Below, piece after piece: positions 47,680 to 58,602 of a DNA stretch of 64,000 bases. Source of the stretch: Brachionus rotundiformis (taxonomy: Eukaryota > Rotifera > Eurotatoria > Ploima > Brachionidae); assembly GCA_016802295.1 (NCBI GenBank), contig JAESIW010000200.1, positions 246,547 through 310,546 on the forward strand, written 5' to 3'. Under the pieces are notes generated by a model. That model saw only the letters and a program-made list of their open reading frames with translations. It searched no databases and was not told the origin of the DNA. The position numbers and the translations under genes were made by a program. Positions within the stretch are counted from its first letter, which is position 1. Each line of letters begins with the position of its first letter.

Positions 47680-49734
47680 TTTTCTTTTATCTTAGAACCA
47701 AAAAATTTGAAAATATTTCAAGCTTTTTTTTTTTATCAACAATTAAATAAAATTTATCTCATATTAATTATCTAACAAAAATAAACCTTTTAGATTAAAA
47801 AAGTTATTAGAAGAGTTATTATTTCGACAGCTTTTAGGAAAATAATCATTTATCAAAAGGATAATCTTATCATTATTCAATTTTGGGTTTTTCTTAAGGA
47901 TTAGATTACTCCTATTCAAAATTGAAAAATGATAAGCTACAATAAATATTGCTTAATTACTTTAACCATTTAAAAATTTCAAAAACCTTAACAATTTAAT
48001 TTAAAAAATGGTAAGAATAAACTAATAATGATATTTTTTGGTCAATTTAAAGAGTTAACTTAAAAGGATATTGACGAAATAGAATTACAAATGGAAAAGC
48101 TCCGCTTGTTAAAAAAGAGCCGGGAGTTAGAATGTAAATTTTTTACTTATGTTATACCTTGATAGTTGAGCTTAAAAACTGTCTCTTAATAATCTCCAAA
48201 ATCATTAATTAAAATACCATTTTTACCATCTGGTTAAGACAAGAGGGCATATTATACTGGGAAGCAATGCCACAATTATCAAAGCTATCATGTATTAACT
48301 CATCATCGAAATTTCCCCTGATTTCAGTTAGCCAATTGATCCAATTTACGTATCAAGGTTTCTTAGGATTTTAATTAGGAGTGAAACTTTTTAGAAGAAA
48401 AAAGATAACTAAAGTTAAATATTTTTACATGAGGTTGTGAAGTTTCTTTCAATTGGATCTTTTCAATTCAGAAAAACTTGAATACTTTTTTTAACTTAAG
48501 AAATAATTTAGTTCTGTAAAATGCTTGGTATTTAGGAAACTTTGCTGAATGCAAAAAATGTAAAAGTTTAGTTCATTGAAAAAATAAATGAATAAGTCTA
48601 GTTTGAATAAAAACTGTATATTTTATTCTGTGAAAGTGGCTTTTCATTTTCCTCCTAAGAGAAATTGACTAAAAAATTTCTCTTTCTCTTATTGACTAAT
48701 TTTTTAATTAAAGATAGATTAATGATAATAAAAAGCACCTAATTTTAATTAATTTAATTTAAATTTTTTTCTTGTTTTGAAATTGGTGTACGAGCTGTAC
48801 CAGATTTTTTATCAATTAAAAAATAAAAGTAGATAAAAACAAAAAGATAATTTTTTTCTAAAAATAAAAAGTAATAGATTGGAAGAAATTAGGACAAACT
48901 AAACAAGTTAGATTTAAATCCAAAAAATACTCAACACCAATCCGGTCATTTTCTGTAAAATCATCTAAATGGTTAGGTTATGGTTTAATGAAAATTACTT
49001 CTGGCAACTTCTGAATTCTAATTTCTTCCAATTAACTAATTGTTATACTTTTTATATTTAGAAAAAAAATTATCTTTTTATTTTAATCTACTTTTATTTT
49101 TAAATTTTATGATGGCATTTCTGAGTTTTATCACTGCTTAAAAAAAAAACAAATATTTATGGAAACTAAATTTGAATATTTTTAATTTAAAAAAGATTTA
49201 AATTTTTTCTTAATTAGTACAGTTAGTGATGAGAAATCAATTTTAATTTTAATCATTTTTAATGACCATTCTAGTCATGATAGTTATTTTGTAGCTACTA
49301 CAATCTTAAACTCTTGCAACACACTTCTAACTCTTTCTGTGTATATTTTGAATATTTTTTAATTAAAAAAATTAAATTAATAAAAAATTTATTACAGATT
49401 TAATTTAATTAAAAGATTCAATATTTGTTGATTAGTCTGATTCTCAAGAATTCTAATATGGTAAGATTTTTATTTCATGAATACACTTTTTACCTTGATT
49501 TAAAAAAATTTTTTAAATAAAAACTGCTTAGCACTTCATTGTTACTTGAGTAATTTATGGCCTTTAATTCTAATTGTTCAATTAACAATGATTAGAATAT
49601 AATTTTAAATCTGAGTGGTAAAAAATTATTACAAATTAAAGTTAATTTAATAAATAAAAATTATTTCAAATATTTATACATTGTTCCTATTTTCTACACA
49701 ATTAAATTATAAATTAAGTATTTTAATTATTAAG
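47680..49734. other. Intergenic region, AT-rich
   Basis: Mostly featureless AT-rich DNA. A short frame near 48069-48135 reads DIDEIELQMEKLRLLKKSRE, coiled-coil-like and possibly a retroelement leftover. An ATG immediately followed by GTAAGA at 49458-49466 could be the first exon end of the next gene. Confidence 0.45.
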
Positions 49735-52028
49735 TGATAAGACAAAATTCAATTCAATCCAATAATGAGGACAAAATTGTGATAGGAAAGTTTAACGGTG
49801 GTGTAGCTACAAAAGCCCTTTTGCCAAATATGAAAAATTTTGCCAAACAAGAGCTACTTGTTCTTCCAGATGATATTAAATTGTACTCAAATTCGGTACC
49901 AACTCAAGCAAGTCACAAAGTTTACCAAAGCTTTAGAGAATCGTCCAATTTTATTTCATCATTTATGTCTTCAAAATTTTCTCAAGAAAGATCCATTGGA
50001 TTAAAGATTCCCATTCTGGGCTCATCGCTCGGATTCGGAAAAGAGTCATCTTCTTCTTCAGGCTCAAGTAACAGCAATGCACATGGGGCTTCCTCGAGCC
50101 AAAACCAAATGTCAGTTGTAATTTATGAATACATTCCAAAAGGCTCATTTGACTTGCCACCGAGCGAAATTATTCTCACCAAAGCAGCTGAGCGTAAAGC
50201 TCTGAGAATAAATTCTTTGAAAGATGCTTTTGATTTTTTCGATGAGTTTGGTGCTTTTTGTCCTGTTTGTACCTATACAATGGGTGGTGTTTTCATGTGT
50301 GAAGTAAGAGCCTCTGGCAAAAGCTCAGGCAGTATGGAGGAATTTTCCTCAAGTGCATCATCAGCAGTTTCTTCAAAAATTAGCGGCTCAATAGGATTTG
50401 GTGGCTTTGAATTGTCTGGAGGAAAGGGCTCGTCGTCAGCCAGTGAATCTGGAGGCAGCCAGAAGCATTCGCAAGCAAGTGGTTCTGTTAACATAGACGT
50501 CAAGTGTCTCAACTATGGCCCACAGCATACAAACATAGAGGACTTTAGAAAGGCTATCAACCAAAACCGCAATGAATGGACCAATATTGGCTGTCATGTC
50601 ACTAAAATAAAGCCTGTTTTTGAGCTCATCAGGGACACGGATAGAACAGACTTGGAAAGTGCGGTCCATTATCTCAATATTGCCCATATTGCCAAAGAGC
50701 TCGAAAATAGCATGGTTGTTCAAATAGAGAAAAAGTTTGAGAAAAAAAATGCTCAGCTTAAATTTGACATAGACTTGTTTTTGAGTTGTTTAAGTGAAGA
50801 TATCCAATTTATAGCGATAGAGGAATTTTCCAAAATGCCCAAGAACAATTGTGATGACATATTCAAAAAATTTGAAAAATTAATGAAACAAACATACAAG
50901 AATACATTAAATGATAATTTAAATGTTATACAAAAAATATTAGATATTGGTTTTGACTTTCCAACATCTGACGTCCATTTGAATACCATTTATTTTGAAA
51001 GCAAAGCTGACTTTTGTTTTATATTGTACTACAATGATAAATTAAGAAGAACCAGCCAATTTAAGTGGGACGATGCGCTCGAGTGCATGGCCGAGCTAAA
51101 GAAGAAAAACCAAAATTATGGTCATTATGTCCTGTGCAATTTAGAGCTGCATTCAGAAGTAGATGACATAGATGATATTTGCATTAGAATGTTTTATAAG
51201 GGAGAAGAGAAAAAATTGATGTTTTTGAATGAAGATTTTCTTGAATTTCACCAAGTCAATATCGGAGATTCAGAAATAAGCTTTATGGAAAAAAATTTGA
51301 CCTATTACATCCAAGATGGTATATTTGAGAGTTTTAAAGGAATCAAAAAAATTGAGTTTAAAAATGGAAGTTTGTCTATTTTGACTGAAGATTGCCTATC
51401 GGGTTTACAAGATGTGGAGCACATTAATTTTCAAGGAAATAAAATTAGATATATTGAGGATAGATCGTTCAGTAGTCTTTCATCTCTGGCGCATCTTAAT
51501 TTATCAGAAAATAGAATTGAAAGCATCAGTGATGCTACTTTTGACGGTCTATATGCTCTTGAGTTTCTTAATTTGGAAAGAAATGCCATTAGAATGCTAG
51601 AAGAGTCTAATTTTGCCAATCTGAATTGTTTGAAAATTTTGGACTTAAGTGACAATAGACTAACTACAATTGAGTGCAATATTTTCAAAGGTTTGGACAA
51701 CTTGGAATATCTTGACCTGAGATCCAATCTAATAAATAGCATTGAGTCGGGAAGTTTTGATGATTTGAAGAGTTTGGAAAAACTTTTGCTTAATTATAAC
51801 AAGTTGAACAGAATTGACTCGGGAATGTTCGATGGCCTACAGTGTTTAAAAAAGCTAGACTTGTCCAAGAATTTGATAAACAAAATTGAAGAAAATGCAT
51901 TCGATCCACTTTTGGAAAGATTAGAATGCATTAATGTTGGAAATAATAAGATACAGGAATCAATTCTTGATAATTTTGATTTCAAAAATTTAAAAGATAA
52001 AAACTATGACTCGAAAAGAGATGAGTGA
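49735..52028 (+). CDS. MACPF domain fused to leucine-rich repeats
   Basis: The open frame gives about 763 residues. Residues about 60-300 show a MACPF/perforin-like domain: a Ser/Gly-rich segment (70-125), the signature FFDEFGAFCPVCTYTMGGVF (168-187), a second Ser/Gly-rich segment (195-250) where membrane hairpins lie in this fold, and the closing GCHVTKIKPVFELI. A helical linker (300-420) and an alpha/beta-looking region follow, then about nine 24-residue leucine-rich repeats (528-745) of the LxxLxxLxLxxNxI type. MACPF proteins oligomerise into pores; LRRs bind ligands. No signal peptide is visible. The frame opens at GTG after an in-frame TAA, so the real start is ATG 49830 or an upstream exon (for example ATG at 49458 joined to 49770). 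Confidence 0.88.
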
Positions 52029-52253
52029 ATTTTTTAAAAGCGACTTTATTTTTATTAAAAATTAAAATTAATTTATCAGAAATTTAAAATAATTAAGTAA
52101 AATTAAAAATTAAAAATAAAATTAAATTAAAAATATTTTTTTATATCTTTATTATATAAACTTAACACATGAAAATTTAAATGCTATTGAAGTTCTCTCA
52201 ATAACTACAAAACCAACTTCAGTCAACTTAAATGCTTATGATCTCTCAACGCA

Positions 52254-52475
52254 GTCCTAAAATCTTAAGCGATTAGTAGCTGTTTGATAAGCATCCGGAA
52301 GGCATCGTATCCGTTCTTGAACTTGTTGACGGAGTCGGCGTCTGTCAATGTAGCTGACAGGGCGTTCCACTCGTTGACTATCCTGTTGGTGAATATGTTT
52401 GCCCGTTGTACACATTTGGTGAAGGCCTGGCCGGACAATCTTCTTGCATGACCTCTGATATCTCTGGCGGGTCAA
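52254..52475 (-). pseudogene. LINE ORF2 C-terminal remnant
   Basis: One minus-strand frame reads RGHARRLSGQAFTKCVQRAN, then IFTNRIVNEWNALSATLTDA, then a short tail before a stop. This is the C-terminal signature of CR1-like LINEs, kept in frame for about 70 codons and more GC-rich than its surroundings, so it is likely a recent insertion truncated at the 5' side. Confidence 0.8.
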
Positions 52476-53628
52476 TAAAATAAGTTAGATTCATGACATT
52501 TTCTTTTGAAATTTATTTTATTATGATACAAATTATAAGAATCAATAAAGTAAAATAATTTTTGTGGTGTTGAAACCACAAGTGGTGACTTATTAAATTA
52601 AAGGTAAATTTACCAATTTTTACCTTAATTATGTAAACCAAAAATGTCAAAAAATTCTCAATGTTTGTTTTTTTCTTAAAATTTTGTTAAAAATACGATT
52701 TGTTTTTTGAAGATTTTTTTTAATTCAGTTTTTTATCATATTTTAAAGTTCTTTTTTTACGTAAAATAACGTAAATTTACCATGGATCCTTTTGTAAAAT
52801 CACCACTGTATGTAAATTAACTTAAATATCAAATATCTTTAGTAGGATAACATTCAAACATTTATAATTAGTAACTCTTTTAAAAAATGAGTTTTGATTA
52901 TCTTTATGTCTCTAGCTAAGTGTTAAAAGTTTTTTTTATTTAATTCACAGATAAATTTATCTTATCTAAGAGTAAAAGAGACTAGGTGAAAATTTCAAAA
53001 TTAGATTAGATTTTTTATGGAGTTTGACTCCTCGATTATTTTTTATCTTAGCTCGTATGAGAGATTGAGCTGGATTCGCATGCTTGTCCAATGCCAATGC
53101 TTCGTGTTTTTTGGTGTCATCGAAGCTACATGTGACTCCATTGCTAAATTTGTCTCTTTTAAGTCTTTAGGTGTTAATGCAGCAAATTTAGATTTTAATT
53201 ATCAATCAATCAAAAGTATAAGGGCCTTTCAAAATCTCAAGTTGTATTTTTTTTGTTTTATTCATCGAGATTATCTTTAAAATAACGACAATCCTCGTTT
53301 AAATTTGGTGCGTATGCTTTAGGGAAGTATTAAAGTACGCTTTTATTGATCTTTAAATATTCCTTTTAATGAAAAAAAGAAAATAGGAAAATGTTCCAAA
53401 TTTAGTACTTTTTTGACTGAAATTCTGGTGCTAATTTAATGTACAATTGAATACTTTAAATAATTAATGAAAATAAAATTTGCTTGTTTTGTTTATTTAT
53501 GCCAAAATTAACAAATAATTTTAATTTAAAAATGATGTACAATTTTTCAACAAAATGGGTATTTAGGAATGACAATTTTATATTTGCATTAGTTTTTTCA
53601 TTTTAATCAATCGGAAATAAATCATCTA

Positions 53629-53860
53629 AGCAAAGTAAAATTTTTGATCAAATTTCAAGCGCTCCATTTTGCTCAAACATTTTTAGATGCGCAATTAAAT
53701 TTCATCGCAGATTTTTTATTCGTTTAACATTTCAAAGCTTTTTTTTAAACTTTTGAAAAATGATTGTAATTTCTAAAAATGCAATGAAATTCAATTGCGC
53801 ATCTAAAAATGTTTGAGCAAGATTGAGCGCTTAAAATTTGATCAAAAATTTTACTTTGCT
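53629..53860. mobile_element. Family-A MITE, 232 bp, 8-bp target duplication
   Basis: The termini match 39535-39770. ATCATCTA is present directly on both sides (53621-53628 and 53861-53868). The central part is inverted relative to the 39.5-kb copy, as expected for insertion in the other orientation. Confidence 0.93.
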
Positions 53861-54376
53861 ATCATCTAAATGTTCAGAATCTACATACGAATACAAATAT
53901 TCAACTTCTTAAATCACAAAGCCTAAACGAAATTTACAATATTTAACATTTAAGTGTTCTAATAAATACTTGGGTTATCAACAACGCTAGTTAAGGCTAG
54001 ATTTAACTAATTTTGAGAACAACCTTTTAAGTGGCCATTTATTAATCCTCTAAAACATTAACCAAGTATATATAACAATATTTTTGCCATAAGCCATGCA
54101 CCATCAGATCCTTACAGATCCGGCTAATAAAAAAAACTAAATTGAACAAACAACAATGATGAATCCCAGTTTTTTTTATTCTTGTAAAAATTAAACTAAC
54201 TCTTTTAACCCTAAAATTCTTATTGTATAATTCTATCAGTGTTTTATCTCATTATGTGCAACGAGCTACCATAGGCGACCTCTCATGTAGGCCGCCTCCG
54301 CAAGCTAGTCCTGCTGTAGCTTTTTTTATAATAATAATAATTGGTTAACTGTTTTTTCTTAAAATTTTTATTAATT

Positions 54377-56674
54377 TTAATAAATTGATATTAACAAAAG
54401 ATATAAATTAAAAATTATATATAATTTAATATCTATTGAATTAATTTTTGAACCATTTCCCAAATCGTCCACATAAAAGCTTCCGCTCAAGTTTCCAACA
54501 TAAATATTAAATCTTCCTTTTTCAACTACTTTCTCGTTTTTTACATTTATAAATACCAAATCATTGTAGGCTATCTTAAATACAACTTTAGTACTTTCTC
54601 CTTTTTTTAGATTTATTTTCTCAAATGCTCTTAATTGTCTAACTGGCCTTGTCACACTCGCATACTCATCATTCAGATACAATAATACACTTTCTTTTCC
54701 ATCCATTTGACCAATGTTTTTTACATCTACACTTATAATCAACTCTTGGTTAAATTTGATTTGTTTTTCACTCAATTGTAAGTTATAATAATCAAATTTG
54801 GTATAGCTAAGTCCATGGCCAAATGAGTACAAGTTTTCCACCTGGTTAAAATCGTGTTCTTGGAGAGGCTTGTAGTCGTAGGCCGAGTAGCCATTCACAT
54901 CCAAAGGATAAGTGACGGAAAGCCTCGCGTTCGGGTTGTATAACCCGAACATTATCTCGGCTATTGCTTGACTGCCTTTTTCTCCAGGCAAAAAACCAAT
55001 TAATACTGCATTTGACCTTCTGGCAACGTCTGTGATAATTCTTGGTCTACCACCTACATAAACCAAAACTATCGGTTTGCTCAACTCCATCAATCTTTTA
55101 GACAGTTCTAGCTGAGACTTACTCAACATGAGGTTATTGATATTACCTGGTATTTCACAGTAACTTTCCTCGCCAATTGCCAATACAACTAGATCTGCAT
55201 TTTCGGCTTTTTTCACAGTCTCATCCAAATTGGTAACATGTGTAAAATTGGCACCTTCTGAATACTCTGTTTTTTCATTTAATTTCCTAATTTCTTCATA
55301 AATGGTCGTCTTTTTTTGTGTACCAAAATTTACAAAATACTCTTCGACATTTCCTTGCCAAACATAAGACCATCCGCCATTAAGAACTCTTAAAGCATTT
55401 CCAGCAGGTCCAGCAATGAGAATTTTTTTGCTATTTTGATTTAGAGGAAGAATACCATCATTCTGGGCAAGGACAATTGACTCACGAGCTGCTTCAAGAC
55501 TCAGTTCATGTGATTCTCTAGTTCCTATCTTAGCTATGTCTTCTGGAAACGGATAAGCATTGTCAAAAAGACCAAGATCGTTTTTGACTTTCAAAATTCG
55601 CCTTGTGGCATCGTCAACTCTGTCAGCAAAGGCAGGATCTTTCTTGGTCAAATTGACACAGTGATCAGCAAAACTAAAGTCATATGGAACCATGCTCATG
55701 TCCAAGCCGGCCATTACAGCTATGCGCACGGCTTCTTCGTCACTTTGAGCAAATTTGTCCCTGTACTTGAGCTGTTGTATATCGCCCCAGTCCGACACCA
55801 CAAAACCAGAAAATTTAAGCTCTCCCTTAAGTATTTCAGTCAAGTAGTGGTAATTGGCATGTCCCGGAATTCCATTTACTTCGGCTGAATTGACCATGAC
55901 TGTTGGCGAACCAGCAATAATTCCTCTTTCAAACGGAGGCAAAAACACCTCTCTGAGTAAATTTTCAGGTATAAGGGCAGGAGTTCGATCTCGTCCATTA
56001 AATGGCATGCTGTAGCCAATGTAATGTTTGAGACAAGTGGCTACTTTGCTTCGATTTCGAATATCATCCCCTTGGCTGCCTTGAATGTACGCTTCGGCCA
56101 TTTTTCCAATCAAAAACGGCTCCTCGCCGAATGTCTCAAATATTCGTGGCCAAAGTGGTTGTCTGCCTACATCTAGAACGGGGTTAAAATTCCAAGGCAC
56201 TCCTACAGCTCGTGTTTCTAACGCAATGACTTGGGCAATTTTTTTTACCATTTCTTGGTTAAAACTTCCGCCTAAAGAAATCGAATGCGGAAATAGAACT
56301 GTTTCCTGAACATAATTGGCACCGTGAATTGAGTCAAGGCCGTAAATAACCGGAATTTTGAGCCTCGATTGCGAAGCTGTGTCTTGTATGGCTGTTATTA
56401 TTTTCTGCCATGTGGACGCCTTCTGTGCCAAGTAGTAGGGCGTGTTCAATATTGATCCGACATGTTTTTGTCCAATCGCGTACTCTAGCTTGGTCAAGTT
56501 GACTGTCACTTGGTCAAAGTCACTTGGTTGAGGCGTCACCTGAACCACATCGAACACAATTTGGGTCATTTGGCCACATTTTTCCTCACTGGTCATAGAA
56601 CTAAGAAGTGCATCAATGTCAATGGCTTTGCCAATGGAGCCAAGGCAAAAAAGTACAAATAAATATCTGAGCAT
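54377..56674 (-). CDS. Secreted GH3 beta-glucosidase (765 aa), intronless
   Basis: The protein begins with a signal peptide (MLRYLFVLFCLGSIGKA). Family-3 glycoside hydrolase motifs follow in order: YGLDSIHG (111-118), LGGSFNQE, FETFGEEPFL, CLKHYIGYS with the substrate-binding KH pair (216-217), and GFVVSDWGDI with the nucleophile aspartate near residue 295. The second domain has GEESYCEIPG with the likely acid/base glutamate, and a fibronectin-III-like end (SVDVKNIGQMDGKE). The enzyme removes terminal glucose from beta-glucans or cello-oligosaccharides outside the cell. The last 18 or so residues are hydrophobic (LYIIFNLYLLLISIY), suggesting a GPI-anchor signal or a membrane tail. The motifs look close to microbial/protist GH3 enzymes. 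Confidence 0.95.
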   Translation of the reverse strand: MLRYLFVLFCLGSIGKAIDIDALLSSMTSEEKCGQMTQIVFDVVQVTPQPSDFDQVTVNLTKLEYAIGQKHVGSILNTPYYLAQKASTWQKIITAIQDTASQSRLKIPVIYGLDSIHGANYVQETVLFPHSISLGGSFNQEMVKKIAQVIALETRAVGVPWNFNPVLDVGRQPLWPRIFETFGEEPFLIGKMAEAYIQGSQGDDIRNRSKVATCLKHYIGYSMPFNGRDRTPALIPENLLREVFLPPFERGIIAGSPTVMVNSAEVNGIPGHANYHYLTEILKGELKFSGFVVSDWGDIQQLKYRDKFAQSDEEAVRIAVMAGLDMSMVPYDFSFADHCVNLTKKDPAFADRVDDATRRILKVKNDLGLFDNAYPFPEDIAKIGTRESHELSLEAARESIVLAQNDGILPLNQNSKKILIAGPAGNALRVLNGGWSYVWQGNVEEYFVNFGTQKKTTIYEEIRKLNEKTEYSEGANFTHVTNLDETVKKAENADLVVLAIGEESYCEIPGNINNLMLSKSQLELSKRLMELSKPIVLVYVGGRPRIITDVARRSNAVLIGFLPGEKGSQAIAEIMFGLYNPNARLSVTYPLDVNGYSAYDYKPLQEHDFNQVENLYSFGHGLSYTKFDYYNLQLSEKQIKFNQELIISVDVKNIGQMDGKESVLLYLNDEYASVTRPVRQLRAFEKINLKKGESTKVVFKIAYNDLVFINVKNEKVVEKGRFNIYVGNLSGSFYVDDLGNGSKINSIDIKLYIIFNLYLLLISIY

Positions 56675-57147
56675 TTATGAAAATTTTAAATTGGAGTCAA
56701 AAAGATAAATTATTTTATTAAGAAAAATTTATATTTAATTTTTTATTTATTTATTTTATTGTTTTAAAAACAAGAATATCATAAAAGTATATATTTTATT
56801 ATTAAGCAAATTTTTTTATAGAAAAAAAGCCAAATTGTTAATTTGTTTCGAATTTTTCATTTAATGAATATAATAAAACAATATTTTAAAAATTTATAAA
56901 TAAACCGCTTATCGCATTATAAAATATTATATCTTTTTTTGTTGTTGTTAAATTATTTATAAAGATTTTTTCTTTTTTTTGACCTTTTTTCTTATGTAGA
57001 CTTTATTTTAAAAAAAAAAACTCGAATAGATAATTTTTTTCAAATGTCTCTCATAACAACTTTTACTATTTTTCTTTTATTAATTATATTTTTTAAATTT
57101 TTTAAAGATAGTAGTTCTTTTTATTTTGGCTTAATGCTATGTTAAAA

Positions 57148-57505
57148 GGTTTTGTGAAATTCAGTACAAAATGGCAAAAAGAACAGAAAAAAGTGTAAAA
57201 AAATGGAATAACTTTTTTTCTAAAGGTTTTAACCTAATTCTGTAAATGCAGAATGGTGCAACATTCAAAGTTGCATCAAATATATAAGTCTGCTAATTTT
57301 GCACAGTTCAGCAGAAATTAAATTTCAATATAATCGAGTGTAGTGCATTTTGCAGAGATTTTGCACATCATTAGCAGACTTTTACAGTTGATGCAACTTT
57401 GAATGTTGCACCATTCTGCATTCACAGAATTAATTTTAAACTTTTAGAAAAAAAGTTATTTTATTTTTTTACACTTTGTTCTTTTGTACTGAACTTCACA
57501 AAACC
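57148..57505. mobile_element. Family-B MITE, 358 bp, 9-bp target duplication
   Basis: It has the same inverted ends and internal palindromes as 27116-27477. ATGTTAAAA flanks both sides (57139-57147 and 57506-57514). The two copies are highly similar, so the family moved relatively recently. Confidence 0.93.
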
Positions 57506-57969
57506 ATGTTAAAATCTAAAATCGAAAAATTTTTTAAGTATTTTTAAAATAATATAAATTTGAAATTCTCTTTAAAGTTTAACAACCACCAAAAATCATT
57601 TACCATTTTTGCCAGATTTTTTTCAAAACAAAAAAAATTTCTGATAAATTATTCATTAATTTCCTAAACTCTTCCCTGTTCCTGCTATAACATAATAATT
57701 TCGGTTTATTTTTATTAATAAATATGATATTCAAAAATTATAAAAAGCACTTCTTTCTTTTAAAAAACAATTCTTTAAATAAGGAAAAATGTTTGGCTTT
57801 TTTGGTTCATTTTACAAATGGCTTAATGTTTAGTTATTTAATAAGTATTAATTATAAGATTAAGAAACAATAATTGTATAAGTGTTTAAGTTACAAGGCA
57901 TAGCAAAAAAAAATGTAGAATGAAGCATTGATTTAATGTAAGATTGACTGGTTACAATTTCCCAGTCTA

Positions 57970-58117
57970 TTAAGACCCAAGTCTTGACGTTTCTTTACTT
58001 ATATTTTATCACTAACATTTGTTATAATTTCGGATTCCATTAAATAAACTTTAAACTAAAATAAATAGCTTTACTTATTTTTGGCTTAGATCTCTAAAGT
58101 CTAAACCAAGACTTTAC
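57970..58117. mobile_element. Inverted-repeat element related to 2287-2484
   Basis: It starts TTAAGACCCAAGTCTTGAC and ends GTCTAAACCAAGACTTTAC. The interior (AACATTTGTTATAATTTCGG, ATTCCATTAAATAAAC) is the reverse complement of the element that splits the LINE at 2287-2484. Confidence 0.6.
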
Positions 58118-58602
58118 AAGTCAACCCAAATTTAATAATTCTTCAAAGATAAATTATATAAAGAGATTCATAAATTTCATTAAAAATTAATCAAGAAAAA
58201 TTTAGTTCGAATTTAACCTTTTTACACATTTATTTAACTTTCAATTAAATTTCATTTTGGAAAAGAAAAAGTAAATAGTAAGTTGTCACTATGGCTTTCA
58301 ATTGGGCAAGAACACCTGGTTCGAATTATTGGCAAATTTCAAGAGTTGGCTATTTTAATTGACTTGACTCATGACTTTTGACTTAAAAACAACTCTGTTT
58401 TTTACATCATAACTTTTAAAAACACTCATAATTTGAGCTAAATTAATTAATGAAGACAAAAGGCAAAAACTCTATTTATTTTTCAAAGAATTAAAAAATG
58501 AACCCATTTTTAATAAAATATATTTATTACATCATTATATAATATTTTTTAGAATTTAAAGAAATCATATTAATAATCAAATTGGTTAAATTAACTAAAT
58601 TG

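Larger units (their letters stand above)
52029..54376. other. Intergenic region with LINE tail and MITE
   Basis: It contains a LINE 3' remnant (52254-52475), an intact family-A MITE (53629-53860), and a dispersed repeat (54025-54125). An 87-codon frame at 53017-53280 has no recognisable family and is probably not a gene. Confidence 0.6.

Noticed and set aside
58305..58360. GGTTCGAATTATT resembling a tRNA or Pol III B box
   Set aside because: No A box, acceptor stem or cloverleaf can be built around it.
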